Below, piece after piece: positions 43,608 through 52,147 of a stretch of 64,000 bases of DNA (positions within the stretch are counted from its first letter, which is position 1; each line of letters opens with the position of its first letter). The DNA comes from Chelativorans sp. J32 (GTDB lineage: Bacteria > Pseudomonadota > Alphaproteobacteria > Rhizobiales > Rhizobiaceae). The position numbers and the translations under genes are program-made. A model generated the notes under the pieces. That model saw nothing but the letters and a program-made list of their open reading frames with translations, had not been told where the DNA came from and ran no database searches. The stretch lies in NCBI RefSeq assembly GCF_000518985.1, contig NZ_JAEQ01000007.1, positions 62,001 through 126,000 on the forward strand, in the 5' to 3' direction.

Positions 43608-45427
43608 AGACGATCCGGCTTACCGCCGCCCAGGCCGCGACGCGCTATATCGCGGCGCAGTTGAACGAGGATGGAAAGCCGTTCATCGCAGGTGTCTGGG
43701 CGATCTTCGGCCACGGAAACGTGGCCGCTCTGGGCGAAGCGCTCTATGCCGTTCGGGAAAAACTGCCCACATATCGCGGTCACAACGAGCAATCCATGGC
43801 GCATGCGGCCATCGCCTATGCCAAGCAGTTGGGCCGCAGGCGGGCCATGGCCGTGACCTCCTCCATCGGCCCGGGCGCTACCAATATGGTGACGGCCGCG
43901 GCCCTTGCGCATGTGAATCGCCTGCCGGTGCTGTTTCTCCCGGGGGACGTTTTCGCGGGGCGCGGACCGGACCCGGTCTTGCAGCAGATCGAGGATTTCG
44001 GGGACGGCACGGTGAGCGTCAACGACTGCTTCCGCCCGGTCTCGCGCTATTTCGACCGCATCACGCGGCCGGAGCAGCTCTTGACGGCGCTCCCCCGCGC
44101 CTTCCGAACGATGACGGACCCAGCGGATTGCGGACCGGTGACACTCGCCTTCTGCCAGGACGTTCAGGCTGAAGCCTATGACTGGCCGGAGAGCTTCTTC
44201 GAGCCTAAGGTTTGGCGGATGCGCCGGGTCCAGCCGGATCCGGTGGAGATCGAAGAGGCTGCAAGGATCATCGCGGCGGCGAAGGCGCCCGTCATCGTGG
44301 CCGGCGGCGGCGTGCACTATTCCCAGGCCTATGAGGCGTTCCAATTTTTCGTTGAGGCGCATCAGATCCCGGTGGTTGAAACCCAGGCCGGAAAATCGTC
44401 GCTGCCCTGGGATCACCCGCTCAATCTCGGCCCCGTGGGCGTCACCGGCTCCTCAAGCGCCAATATCCGCTGCGCCGAAGCCGACGTGATCATCGGGGTG
44501 GGCACCCGCTTCCAGGATTTTACCACCGGCTCCTGGTCGCTTTTCTCCCAGCCCGGGCGCAAGCTCATCAGCTTGAACGTAAACGCCTATGATGCGGTGA
44601 AGCACGGAGCGCTGCCGATCTGCGCGGATGCCTGTGTCGGGCTGGAGACGCTATGGCGGGCGCTCGGTGACAAGCGCTTCGAGCCACCGCCCATGTCACT
44701 GAAGGCGGAGTGGTTCGAAGCCGCCGATGCCGTGACCGCGGCCCCCACGGAAACCAATGCGCTTCCCACCGACATGCAGGTGATCGGAGCGGTCCAGCGT
44801 GCCGCAACAGATAACACTGTTGTGATGTGTGCCGCCGGCACCATGCCGGGCGAGCTCCACAAGCTCTGGAAGGCTCGCCGGCCGATGTCCTACCATATGG
44901 AATACGGCTATTCCTGCATGGGTTACGAGATTGCCGGCGGCATGGGCATCAAGATGGCCGATCCCGACCGTGACGTGGTCGTGATGCTAGGCGACGGCTC
45001 CTACATGATGATGAACTCGGAGCTCGCCACTGCGGTGATGATGGGCATCAAGATCACCGTTGTCATCACCGACAATCGCGGCTTCGGCTGCATTAACCGG
45101 CTGCAGCGTTCGACCGGCGGCGCCGAGTTCAACAATCTGCTCGACCACGCCCATCACGTGAATCCCTCCCAGATCGATTTCGTGGCGCACGCCGCGTCCA
45201 TGGGGGCACATGCTGAGAAGGCCGGCTCCATCGCTGAGCTGGAGGATGCGCTGGTCCGGGCGCGGGAAGCAGAGAGGCCCTTCGTGATCGTTATCGACAC
45301 CGATCCCTATCCTTCAACGGAAGCGGGCGGCCACTGGTGGGATGTGGCCGTGCCGGAGGTATCGGACCGCGAGCAAGTGAGGAGGGCGCGCGAGAAATAC
45401 GAAGCCGCGCTCAAGGAGAGGAACTGA
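43604..45427 (+). CDS. iolD: 3D-(3,5/4)-trihydroxycyclohexane-1,2-dione hydrolase
   Basis: Thiamine-diphosphate enzyme that opens the inositol-derived ring to 5-deoxyglucuronate. The 607 residues have the three-domain ThDP layout. The N-terminal Pyr domain has GVWAIFGHGNVAALGEAL and the activating Glu in YRGHNEQSMAHAA. The central domain has VIVAGGGVHYSQA. The C-terminal PP domain carries the GDGS...N motif (GDGSYMMMNSELATA, ending in ITDNRG). ATG 43604 follows GAGGGAGGGC and overlaps the iolC stop by 4 bases. Confidence 0.97.
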   Translation: MKTIRLTAAQAATRYIAAQLNEDGKPFIAGVWAIFGHGNVAALGEALYAVREKLPTYRGHNEQSMAHAAIAYAKQLGRRRAMAVTSSIGPGATNMVTAAALAHVNRLPVLFLPGDVFAGRGPDPVLQQIEDFGDGTVSVNDCFRPVSRYFDRITRPEQLLTALPRAFRTMTDPADCGPVTLAFCQDVQAEAYDWPESFFEPKVWRMRRVQPDPVEIEEAARIIAAAKAPVIVAGGGVHYSQAYEAFQFFVEAHQIPVVETQAGKSSLPWDHPLNLGPVGVTGSSSANIRCAEADVIIGVGTRFQDFTTGSWSLFSQPGRKLISLNVNAYDAVKHGALPICADACVGLETLWRALGDKRFEPPPMSLKAEWFEAADAVTAAPTETNALPTDMQVIGAVQRAATDNTVVMCAAGTMPGELHKLWKARRPMSYHMEYGYSCMGYEIAGGMGIKMADPDRDVVVMLGDGSYMMMNSELATAVMMGIKITVVITDNRGFGCINRLQRSTGGAEFNNLLDHAHHVNPSQIDFVAHAASMGAHAEKAGSIAELEDALVRAREAERPFVIVIDTDPYPSTEAGGHWWDVAVPEVSDREQVRRAREKYEAALKERN

Positions 45428-46327
45428 ATGGTCCGCTACGGAACCAACCCCATTGCCTGGTCCAATGACGACGATCAGACCATCGGCGCGCACATACCGC
45501 TGGAGCAATGTCTGCGCGAAGCGGCAGAGATCGGCTTCCAGGGGATCGAGAAAGGCCACAAGATGCCCTCGGACGGCCAGGCGCTGAAGGAAGTATTGGC
45601 CGCGCACGGGCTCGTCTTCATTTCCGGCTGGCACTCGCTCAATCTCCTCGTGAACCACATCGAGGCGGAGAAGCGGGCAATCCAGCCGCATCTCGACATG
45701 CTGAAGGCGAATGGCTGCGAGGTCTGCATCGTTTGTGAGACCTCGAACGCAATCCACGGCAATGACGCGATTCCGCTCAGGAACAAGCCCGTGCTTGAGG
45801 AACATCGCTGGCCGGCTTTCTGCATGGGGGTCGAAGCGATCGCGCAATATTGCGCGGCGCAGGGTATCGACCTCGTCTACCACCATCACATGGGCACGAT
45901 CGTGCAGACCCGCAATGAGATCGACCGCCTTATGGCCGGCACCGGCCCAGCCACCAAGCTTCTGCTTGATACTGGCCATGCCTGGTTCGGCGGCTCGGAT
46001 CCCGTTGAACTTGCCCGCGCCTATATGCACCGCGTTCGCCATATCCATGCGAAGAACGTGCGGCCGATGGTTCGGAAGGAAGTGGAAGGTCTGGGCCTTT
46101 CGTTCCTCGAAGGGGTGAGGCGCGGCGTCTTCACGGTTCCCGGCGATCCCGAAGGCGCGCTCGCCTTCGAACCCGTGCTGGAGGTCGCTGCAAAGCATGG
46201 TTACGACGGCTGGCTGGTCATCGAGGCCGAGCAGGACCCGCTCAAGGCCGACCCGGTGACGTATCAGTCCATGGGACTGAAGGCGCTGCAAAAGGCGGCG
46301 CGGATGGCCGGGCTGGACCGGATCTGA
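45428..46327 (+). CDS. iolE: Inosose (2-keto-myo-inositol) dehydratase
   Basis: Dehydrates scyllo-inosose to the trihydroxycyclohexanedione used by IolD. The 299-residue xylose-isomerase-like barrel starts [16 protein letters not shown]. It contains [51 protein letters not shown] and VIEAEQDP, which hold the metal-binding residues of IolE. The ATG follows the iolD stop with no gap, with AAGGAGAGG inside the end of iolD. Confidence 0.96.
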   Translation: MVRYGTNPIAWSNDDDQTIGAHIPLEQCLREAAEIGFQGIEKGHKMPSDGQALKEVLAAHGLVFISGWHSLNLLVNHIEAEKRAIQPHLDMLKANGCEVCIVCETSNAIHGNDAIPLRNKPVLEEHRWPAFCMGVEAIAQYCAAQGIDLVYHHHMGTIVQTRNEIDRLMAGTGPATKLLLDTGHAWFGGSDPVELARAYMHRVRHIHAKNVRPMVRKEVEGLGLSFLEGVRRGVFTVPGDPEGALAFEPVLEVAAKHGYDGWLVIEAEQDPLKADPVTYQSMGLKALQKAARMAGLDRI

Positions 46328-46347
46328 ACACCGTCTATATTCGCTCA

Positions 46348-46554
46348 ATGCACAAGCTCTTCGATCTCAACCATCCATTCTTCCGCCCGCTTTGGCTCAG
46401 GCTGGCCATCATAGCGATCTGCCTAGGCTGGGGCATCTTCGAGTTCACGATGGGCGCGCCGTTCTGGGGCACGCTCTTTGTCGGTCTCGGCGTCTACTGC
46501 ATCTGGGGCTTTCTCTTCGATTTCAAGCCCGACGCCGGGAACAAGACGGAATAG
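46348..46554 (+). CDS. Small two-span membrane protein inside the iol operon
   Basis: A 68-residue protein beginning MHKLFDLNHPFFRPLWLRL. Two hydrophobic segments follow (AIIAICLGWGIFEF and FWGTLFVGLGVYCIWGFLF) and a short polar end. Proteins with this HPFF.PLW / FEF.....FW pattern are found across rhizobia, some labelled DUF3329; no function is known. It lies between iolE (20 bases before) and iolB (10 bases after), so it is surely co-transcribed with them, but nothing shows that it takes part in inositol use. Confidence 0.75.
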   Translation: MHKLFDLNHPFFRPLWLRLAIIAICLGWGIFEFTMGAPFWGTLFVGLGVYCIWGFLFDFKPDAGNKTE

Positions 46555-46564
46555 GAGAGACGAG

Positions 46565-47380
46565 ATGGCAAAGCTGTTGGTGAAGCCCGTCGGCGCAGCT
46601 GGCAAGGTGCACGACATCACGCCCCGCTCTGCCGGCTGGAGCTATGTGGGTTTCGGCCTCTACCGCCTCAAAGCAGGCGAGTCGGCCCAGGAGGAGACCG
46701 GCGACCGGGAGGTTATCCTGGTGCTGGTGGAAGGCAAGGCGGAGATCGCAGCGGGCGGAAAGAGCCTCGGTGAATTGGGCGATCGGATGGACGTCTTCGA
46801 GCGCCGTCCGCCGCATGCAGTTTACATCCCGAACGCTTCACGCTGGTCGGCAACGGCGACAACGGATTGCATACTCGCCGTTTGCTCCGCCCCGGGAAAG
46901 GATGGGCACGATGCGCAGGTGATCGGGCCGGCCGGAATTTCGTTGCTGGAGCGCGGGAAAGGAGCAAACACCCGCTACATCCACAACATTGCCATGGAGG
47001 AGCGCGATGTCGCCGACAGCCTCCTGGTGACGGAGGTCTATACGCCCCAGGGCAACTGGTCGTCCTATCCGCCGCATCGCCACGACGAGGACGATTTCCC
47101 CAGAATGACATATCTGGAAGAGACCTATTACCACCGCCTCAACCCCCCGCAGGGCTTCGGCTTCCAGCGGGTCTTCACCGAGGATGGCAGCCTGGACGAA
47201 ACCATGGCCGTGTCAAACCACGACGTGGTTCTCGTCCCGCGTGGCCATCACCCTTGTGGAGCGCCTTATGGTTACGAGATGTACTATCTCAACGTCATGG
47301 CCGGCCCGCGCCGTGCCTGGCGCTTCAAGAACCATCCGGACCACGATTGGATTTTCCAGCGCGACAGCAACGTAGATTAA
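46565..47380 (+). CDS. iolB: 5-deoxy-glucuronate isomerase
   Basis: Isomerises 5-deoxyglucuronate to 5-dehydro-2-deoxygluconate, the substrate of IolC. The 271-residue bicupin reads MAKLLVKPVGAAGKVHDITP, then AGWSYVGFGLYRLKAGES. The metal-binding second cupin has SSYPPHRHDEDDFPRMTYLEE over two strands, and PRGHHPCGAPYGYEMYYLNV near the end. GGAGAGACGAG precedes ATG 46565. It closes the iolC-D-E-B order and ends at a bidirectional hairpin. Confidence 0.96.
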   Translation: MAKLLVKPVGAAGKVHDITPRSAGWSYVGFGLYRLKAGESAQEETGDREVILVLVEGKAEIAAGGKSLGELGDRMDVFERRPPHAVYIPNASRWSATATTDCILAVCSAPGKDGHDAQVIGPAGISLLERGKGANTRYIHNIAMEERDVADSLLVTEVYTPQGNWSSYPPHRHDEDDFPRMTYLEETYYHRLNPPQGFGFQRVFTEDGSLDETMAVSNHDVVLVPRGHHPCGAPYGYEMYYLNVMAGPRRAWRFKNHPDHDWIFQRDSNVD

Positions 47381-47388
47381 GAGCCTTG

Positions 47389-47410
47389 CGGCCGGTCTTA
47401 CGACCGGCCG
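47389..47410. terminator. Bidirectional terminator between iolB and the guanylyltransferase gene
   Basis: CGGCCGGTC (47389-47397) and GACCGGCCG (47402-47410) form a perfect 9-bp stem with loop TTAC. The reverse gene's stop codon lies in the loop and its last codons form one arm, so one structure can serve both convergent genes. Confidence 0.7.
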
Positions 47411-48813
47411 TAAACGTCCTCGAAGCGGACGATGTCGTCCTCGCCAAGGTAGTCGCCGCTCTGCACCTCGATCAAGACGAGCGGCAGGATTCCCGGGTTT
47501 TCCAGCCGGTGCTTGAACCCGCAGGGAATATAGGTGGACTGGTTGGTGGCGAGCAGGATTTCCTGATCGCCGTTGACGATCTTGGCCGTGCCGCTGACCA
47601 CCACCCAATGCTCGGAGCGATGGTGGTGCGCCTGCAGGCTGAGCCGGGCACCGGGCTTCACCTCTATCCGCTTGATCTTGAAGCGATCTCCCTCTTCGAG
47701 CACCGTGTAGGTGCCCCAGGGGCGGTGTGCCGTGCGGTGAAGCTTGGCGGCCTCATGGCCCTGCTCCTTGAGCCGGTTGAACAGGTGCTTCACCTCCTGT
47801 GCCTTTTCCTTGTGCGCGACGAGGAGGGCGTCAGGGGTGTCGACGACGAGGAGATCCGAGACGCCAACCAGCCCAACCAAGCGGTCTTCGGAGTGCACGA
47901 AGGAGTTCCGGGTGTCCTCAAGCACGGTTTCCCCGCGTGAGCGGTTGCCGTTCTCGTCGGCCGGCGTCAACTCCGCCACCGCGGCCCAGGACCCGATGTC
48001 GGACCAGCCGCAATCAAGCGCGATGCAGCCGACATTCTCCGCCTTCTCCATCACCGCATAGTCCAGCGAGATCGCAGGCGTGGTCCTAAAACGCTCGGGA
48101 TCGATCTCGAACACTTCGCGATCGTCCGAATGGAGCTTGCGCGCGGCATCATAGGCGGCACGAGCACCTGCCAGGACTTCGGGACAATACTGTTCCATCG
48201 CCTGCAGCATTGCGCCCGCAGGAAAGCAGAACATCCCCGAATTCCAGTAGAAGCGGCCGCTGGCGACATATTCGGCAGCCTTCGCGGCATCAGGTTTTTC
48301 CACAAAGCGCAGCACCTTGCCACTCTTTGCTTCTATATAGCCATACCCGGTCTCCGGCCTTTCCGGTACGATTCCGAAGGTGACGATCCGGCCCGTGCCC
48401 GCCATTTCCGAGGCCTTGCCTACTGCTTGGGCGAACGCCTCCTCGTCAAGGATGAGATGGTCGGAAGGGAGGATGAGGAGGATCCCCTGCGGTCCATCCG
48501 CCTCATGCACATGCAGCGTGGCAAGTGCCACAGCCGCCGCCGTGTCCCGCCCGAAAGGCTCAAGGAGATAATTGTTCCGGCGCCGAGGTGCGGTGGAATC
48601 CGCATAAGCGTCGGCCGTGAGGAACAGGAGATCGCGATTGGTAACCGTCACGATCCTCTCCACGCCGTCGAGCCGTGCAGCGCGGCTATAGGTGCGGCCG
48701 ATCAGGCTCGTGCCGTCCGGAAGCTCAATAAAGGGTTTCGGACGAGCATCTCTCGATAGCGGCCATAACCGTGAACCCGCTCCACCGCTGATGATGACTG
48801 GCGTAAGGGTCAT
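47398..48813 (-). CDS. Mannose-1-phosphate guanylyltransferase/mannose-6-phosphate isomerase
   Basis: A 471-residue type II enzyme (ManC/CpsB/XanB). It makes GDP-mannose from mannose-1-phosphate and GTP and, through its second domain, converts fructose-6-P to mannose-6-P. Residues 1-285 hold the nucleotidyltransferase (ISGGAGSRLWPLSRDARPKP and FVEKPDAAKAAEYVASG). Residues 345-465 are the cupin isomerase domain (HRPWGTYTVLEEGDRFKIKR, with metal ligands in LQAHHHRSEHW). ATG 48813 follows GGAGACGGGGG. It faces iolB but is functionally tied to GDP-sugar users such as the glycan cluster at 55-64 kb. Confidence 0.94.
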   Translation of the reverse strand: MTLTPVIISGGAGSRLWPLSRDARPKPFIELPDGTSLIGRTYSRAARLDGVERIVTVTNRDLLFLTADAYADSTAPRRRNNYLLEPFGRDTAAAVALATLHVHEADGPQGILLILPSDHLILDEEAFAQAVGKASEMAGTGRIVTFGIVPERPETGYGYIEAKSGKVLRFVEKPDAAKAAEYVASGRFYWNSGMFCFPAGAMLQAMEQYCPEVLAGARAAYDAARKLHSDDREVFEIDPERFRTTPAISLDYAVMEKAENVGCIALDCGWSDIGSWAAVAELTPADENGNRSRGETVLEDTRNSFVHSEDRLVGLVGVSDLLVVDTPDALLVAHKEKAQEVKHLFNRLKEQGHEAAKLHRTAHRPWGTYTVLEEGDRFKIKRIEVKPGARLSLQAHHHRSEHWVVVSGTAKIVNGDQEILLATNQSTYIPCGFKHRLENPGILPLVLIEVQSGDYLGEDDIVRFEDVYGRS

Positions 48814-49120
48814 TTCCCCCGTCTCCAAAAAACAATCATTCTATGCCTGCTATCGACGCAATCTGTCGATCGTGTGGTGGCAGGCCTATGACACAAGCAT
48901 CTGCTTCAGACCATAGGCAAGTCAATCCATCATTGCCGGCAGGCTCCTGCGGCGAGCCTACCGCTTTCGGTCTGCCCCACTGATGACAGCCTGCGCAGAG
49001 CCCTGCGACGGCGAAGACAGGCGCGTCCTGGCGCACGGCGTCGGCGCGGATTGAGCTCGGGCTTGTCAATGGCCGCGCTACGGGCGAAACACGTCGCAGA
49101 CGATTCGGTCGGAGGATGCG
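48814..49120. other. Divergent intergenic region, no gene seen
   Basis: About 307 bases between the guanylyltransferase gene and the DUF2161 gene. Short open frames on both strands lack ribosome binding sites and family features. I see no clear promoter or repeat. Confidence 0.4.
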
Positions 49121-49783
49121 CTGGAAACCTCTCTCTACCGCCCGGTAAAGAAATTCCTCGAAGGAATGGGCTTCGCCGTCAAGGGGGAGGTGGGCGGCTG
49201 CGATCTTGTTGCCCTGAAGGACGGCGAGCCGCCGATCGTCGTCATCGGCGAACTGAAGATGAGCTTTAATCTGGAGCTGGTTCTTCAGGGTGTCGATCGT
49301 GCCGCCGCCTGCGACGAGGTGTGGCTTGCGGCGCGCCTGTCCATGCGCGGAAAGGGCAGGGAGAGCGACGCGCGCTTTCGCAATCTTTGCCGCCGGCTGG
49401 GCTTCGGTATGCTGGGCGTTGCCTCAAATGGAGAGGTGCACATTCTGGTGAGACCGGCCGCACCCATGCCGCGCCGTGATTCCCGCCGCCGCTCGCGGCT
49501 GGTGGATGAGCACCGACGCCGCCAGGGCGATCCCGTTGCCGGCGGGGGAACGAGAAGGCCCATCATGACTGCCTATCGTCAGCAGGCGCTCGCCTGCGCC
49601 TGCGCTTTGGCGGAAGGACCAAAACGACCGCGCGATCTCAAACCCGCGATCCCCGATGCGCCCAAGATCCTTCGCCACAACGTCTATGGTTGGTTTGACC
49701 GCGTGGAGCGTGGCATCTACGGGCTTACGGAAAAAGGTAGGCTAGCCGCATCCCAATGGTCGGCAGCTGAGGCCACGGTCTGA
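49121..49783 (+). CDS. DUF2161 (PD-(D/E)XK-like) protein with probable CTG start
   Basis: A protein of about 220 residues in the DUF2161 family, whose members resemble restriction-endonuclease-fold phosphodiesterases. The core GFAVKGEVGGCDLVALKDGE, then VVIGELKMSFNLELVLQGVD, carries the Asp and the ExK pair of that fold. The C-terminal half (HNVYGWFDRVERGIYGLTEKG) looks like a winged helix. The first in-frame ATG is at 49166. However, the family-conserved stretch ETSLYRPVKKFLEG is encoded just before it, and no ATG, GTG or TTG occurs between the upstream stop (49052) and 49166. CTG 49121 lies 5 bases after GGAGG (49111-49115) and gives (M)ETSLYRPVKK. Confidence 0.75.
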   Translation: METSLYRPVKKFLEGMGFAVKGEVGGCDLVALKDGEPPIVVIGELKMSFNLELVLQGVDRAAACDEVWLAARLSMRGKGRESDARFRNLCRRLGFGMLGVASNGEVHILVRPAAPMPRRDSRRRSRLVDEHRRRQGDPVAGGGTRRPIMTAYRQQALACACALAEGPKRPRDLKPAIPDAPKILRHNVYGWFDRVERGIYGLTEKGRLAASQWSAAEATV

Positions 49784-50215
49784 TCATTCGCCATCGGGAA
49801 TCTTGTCTACGTCGCGAATGAGCGCGCCTCGCTCCAACGTATTGCCGACGGTGCAGAGACGATGCGCCTCCGCGACCAATTTTTCGCGTTCTTCCGCTGA
49901 AAACTCTCCCTCGATCTCGAAGGCGCAGTCGAATGCGATAACCCGGGATGGAGCGTCAGGCGCTTTTTGATGCCGAACATCGGCCTTCACGGAGACGAGC
50001 CGTTCGTGCCAGCCGAAGCTGCGGGCGGCGATCCGCAGGCTCAACACAAGGCAGCCGGCCAAGGCAGCATCCATCATCTCGACCGGCGTCATGCCGCTTT
50101 CGGAGGCCAGGCCGGCGAGATCAAGGCTTGCACCTGAGCGCGCGGCGACGCTTCCCTGGCCCCTGCCGGGCAGCGAGGCGCCGACGACGGTGGAACGCTT
50201 GACGATATTGACCAT
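49784..50215 (-). CDS. OsmC/Ohr-family peroxiredoxin-like protein
   Basis: A 143-residue OsmC-fold protein. Both redox cysteines are present: AALAGCLVLSLRIAARSF and AHRLCTVGNTLERG, the second on the usual long helix end. Such proteins reduce organic hydroperoxides with dithiol help. The start at ATG 50215 suits the family length; an ATG 39 bases upstream is also in frame. Neither has a strong ribosome binding site. The stop abuts the end of the DUF2161 gene with no gap (convergent). Confidence 0.83.
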   Translation of the reverse strand: MVNIVKRSTVVGASLPGRGQGSVAARSGASLDLAGLASESGMTPVEMMDAALAGCLVLSLRIAARSFGWHERLVSVKADVRHQKAPDAPSRVIAFDCAFEIEGEFSAEEREKLVAEAHRLCTVGNTLERGALIRDVDKIPDGE

Positions 50216-50597
50216 GACTTGATTCTCGGGCGCTGTTGCAAGGCGTGCCTTCATACGTAGGCGATCCCGATGTGGAGCACCAGAGATCAGCTCGCCACCA
50301 GTCTCGGGGCGAGCCTGTTGGAAAATTAAACTCGCTCTTTGCTCTTGCGGCGATCAACATTGCGAAAATTGCGTGTGAGAGGGAACCTTATTGCCTCGCG
50401 AGGGAATTGGGCGGAGGCTAGAGTCCAGCCATGCTTCCGGCCTGGCCGAACGAGATCGTCGTGGTCCGGGGATCGCGCCTACAGCGCCGTGCGTCCATTC
50501 GGACGCACAAAGGACGCTGTAAGTTTTTGAATCGACGCATCGTGCTTTCCGAAGACCGATTCCGTTTTCGGACCGATGCTGTAGAAGGAGAGACGAA
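50216..50597. other. Intergenic region OsmC / peptide ABC importer
   Basis: About 380 bases between divergent genes. The right 105 bases are a double-palindrome rhizobial repeat element (50481-50584). The rest shows no gene; the two promoters presumably lie in 50255-50480 but have no clear boxes. Confidence 0.45.
50481..50584. repeat. Rhizobial palindromic intergenic mosaic element (RIME/ABC-like)
   Basis: Two adjoining palindromes. The first is ACAGCG (50481-50486) with CGCTGT (50515-50520), enclosing GTGCGTCC (50489-50496) and GGACGCAC (50501-50508) around ATTC. The second is GCATCG (50537-50542) with CGATGC (50574-50579), enclosing TCCGAA and TTCGGA. The motif order 'acagcgccgtgcgtc...ttttgaat...gcatcgtgctttcc' resembles elements repeated between genes in Rhizobium, Sinorhizobium and relatives. 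It ends 4 bases before the ribosome binding site of the next gene. Confidence 0.7.
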
Positions 50598-52115
50598 ATG
50601 ACAAGAACGCGGCATCGAAGGGATCATGGCCTTCAGCTTCTCGCTGCCACTGCCATGCTGGTCCTGGCGGCGTTTGGGCACGCCAAGGCGCAGGAGGGTG
50701 AGACGGACCCCTCCGCCGTCATCAGGATCGGTTCGCTTTACGAGCCGCAGAACCTGGACAATACGGCTGGAGCCGGCCAAGGCATCAACGAAGCTTTCAA
50801 CGGCAATGTGTATGAAGGGCTTTTCCAGCTCGAAGACAGCGGTGAGGTCGTGCCCAAGCTCGCGCTGGATTACCAGATGAGCGACGACGGGCTGACCTAC
50901 ACCTTCACCCTTCAGCCCGACGTCACCTTTCATTCCGGCGACCCGCTCACTTCGGCGGACGTGAAATACAGCATCGAACGGGTTGTCGCCGAAAACTCCA
51001 AGAGCTCGCGCAAGAAGAGCCTTTCGACCATCGCCGGGATCGAAACCCCCGATGACAGAACGGTCGTGGTCAAGCTCTCCGAGCGCTCCATATCGCTGCC
51101 CTATAATCTTACCTATGTCTGGATCGTCAACGACAAGGCGACGGATCTTACCTCCGGCGAGGATGGCACGGGTCCTTACCGGTTAGACGCCTGGCGTCGC
51201 GGTTCGAGCATCAGCCTGGTGCCGTTCGATGATTATTGGGGCGATGCGCCAGCCAATAGTGGTGTAACCTTCAACTATTTCACCGAGGCGACCGCTCTCA
51301 ACAACGCGTTGCTTACCGGCGCGGTGGATATCATCACCAGCGTGCAAAGCCCGGATTCACTTGCTCAATTCCAGGACAATCCGGCCTTCGTGGTGGAAGA
51401 AGGACAATCGACCACGAAGGAAGTCCTGGCATATAACGATCGGGTCGAGCCTTTCAGCAATGTGAAGGTGCGCAAGGCGATCGCGCGCGCAATCGATCGA
51501 CAGAGGCTCCTTTCCTCGATCTGGGGCGATTACGGTACGCTGATCGGGTCCTTCGTCCCGCCGACGGACCCGTGGTATGTCGACCTCACCAATGTCGACC
51601 CCTATGATCCGGAAAGCGCGAAGCAGCTCCTCGCGGAAGCCGGCTATGCCGACGGTTTCACCTTCACCCTCGAAACGCCGAACTATGATCCCCACCCGAT
51701 CGTCGCGCAATTCGTACAGAGCGAGCTTGCGAAGGTGGGCATCAAAGTGAACATCAACATCATCACCGCCAATGAATGGTACACGAAGATCTATCAGGCA
51801 CACGACTTCCAGGCGACGCTGCAGGAGCATGTGAACCATCGCGACATCGTGTTCTATGGCAATCCGGACTTCTACTGGGGCTATAACAATCCAAAGGTCG
51901 TGGAGCTGATCGCCTCGTCTGAAACCAGTGCCAGCGAGGCCGAACAGGTCGAAAAACTCAAGGAGGCGAACCGCATTATTGCGGAGGATGCCGCCAGTGG
52001 CTGGCTTTATCTCTATCCGCAGATCGTGGTATCGAGCGCGGGAGTGAGCGGTTATCCCGTGAATGGGCTAAACTCGCAGTTCTTCGCATACGGCATCACC
52101 AAGCGCGCGGAGTAG
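50598..52115 (+). CDS. Peptide/nickel-type ABC transporter substrate-binding protein
   Basis: A 505-residue periplasmic protein of the SBP_bac_5 (DppA/OppA/NikA) family. A signal peptide (HGLQLLAATAMLVLAAFGHA, cleaved near KAQ) precedes the mature domain. Family landmarks are EPQNLDNTAGAGQGINEAFN, YEGLFQLEDSGEVVPKLA, FTLQPDVTFHSGDPLTSADV and VRKAIARAIDRQRLL. AAGGAGAG precedes ATG 50598. It heads a five-gene operon for a complete importer. The ligand, whether peptide, glycoside or metal chelate, is not evident. Confidence 0.92.
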   Translation: MTRTRHRRDHGLQLLAATAMLVLAAFGHAKAQEGETDPSAVIRIGSLYEPQNLDNTAGAGQGINEAFNGNVYEGLFQLEDSGEVVPKLALDYQMSDDGLTYTFTLQPDVTFHSGDPLTSADVKYSIERVVAENSKSSRKKSLSTIAGIETPDDRTVVVKLSERSISLPYNLTYVWIVNDKATDLTSGEDGTGPYRLDAWRRGSSISLVPFDDYWGDAPANSGVTFNYFTEATALNNALLTGAVDIITSVQSPDSLAQFQDNPAFVVEEGQSTTKEVLAYNDRVEPFSNVKVRKAIARAIDRQRLLSSIWGDYGTLIGSFVPPTDPWYVDLTNVDPYDPESAKQLLAEAGYADGFTFTLETPNYDPHPIVAQFVQSELAKVGIKVNINIITANEWYTKIYQAHDFQATLQEHVNHRDIVFYGNPDFYWGYNNPKVVELIASSETSASEAEQVEKLKEANRIIAEDAASGWLYLYPQIVVSSAGVSGYPVNGLNSQFFAYGITKRAE

Positions 52116-52147
52116 TCGTTCGAGGCGAGCCGCGGAAGGAGGGGCCA

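Noticed and set aside
46867-47940. 357-codon + strand frame crossing the iolB end into the guanylyltransferase gene
   Set aside because: Runs in a wrong frame through iolB and antisense to the next gene, with no start signal.
48836-49069. 77-codon - strand frame upstream of the guanylyltransferase gene
   Set aside because: No ribosome binding site and no recognisable sequence; probably chance.
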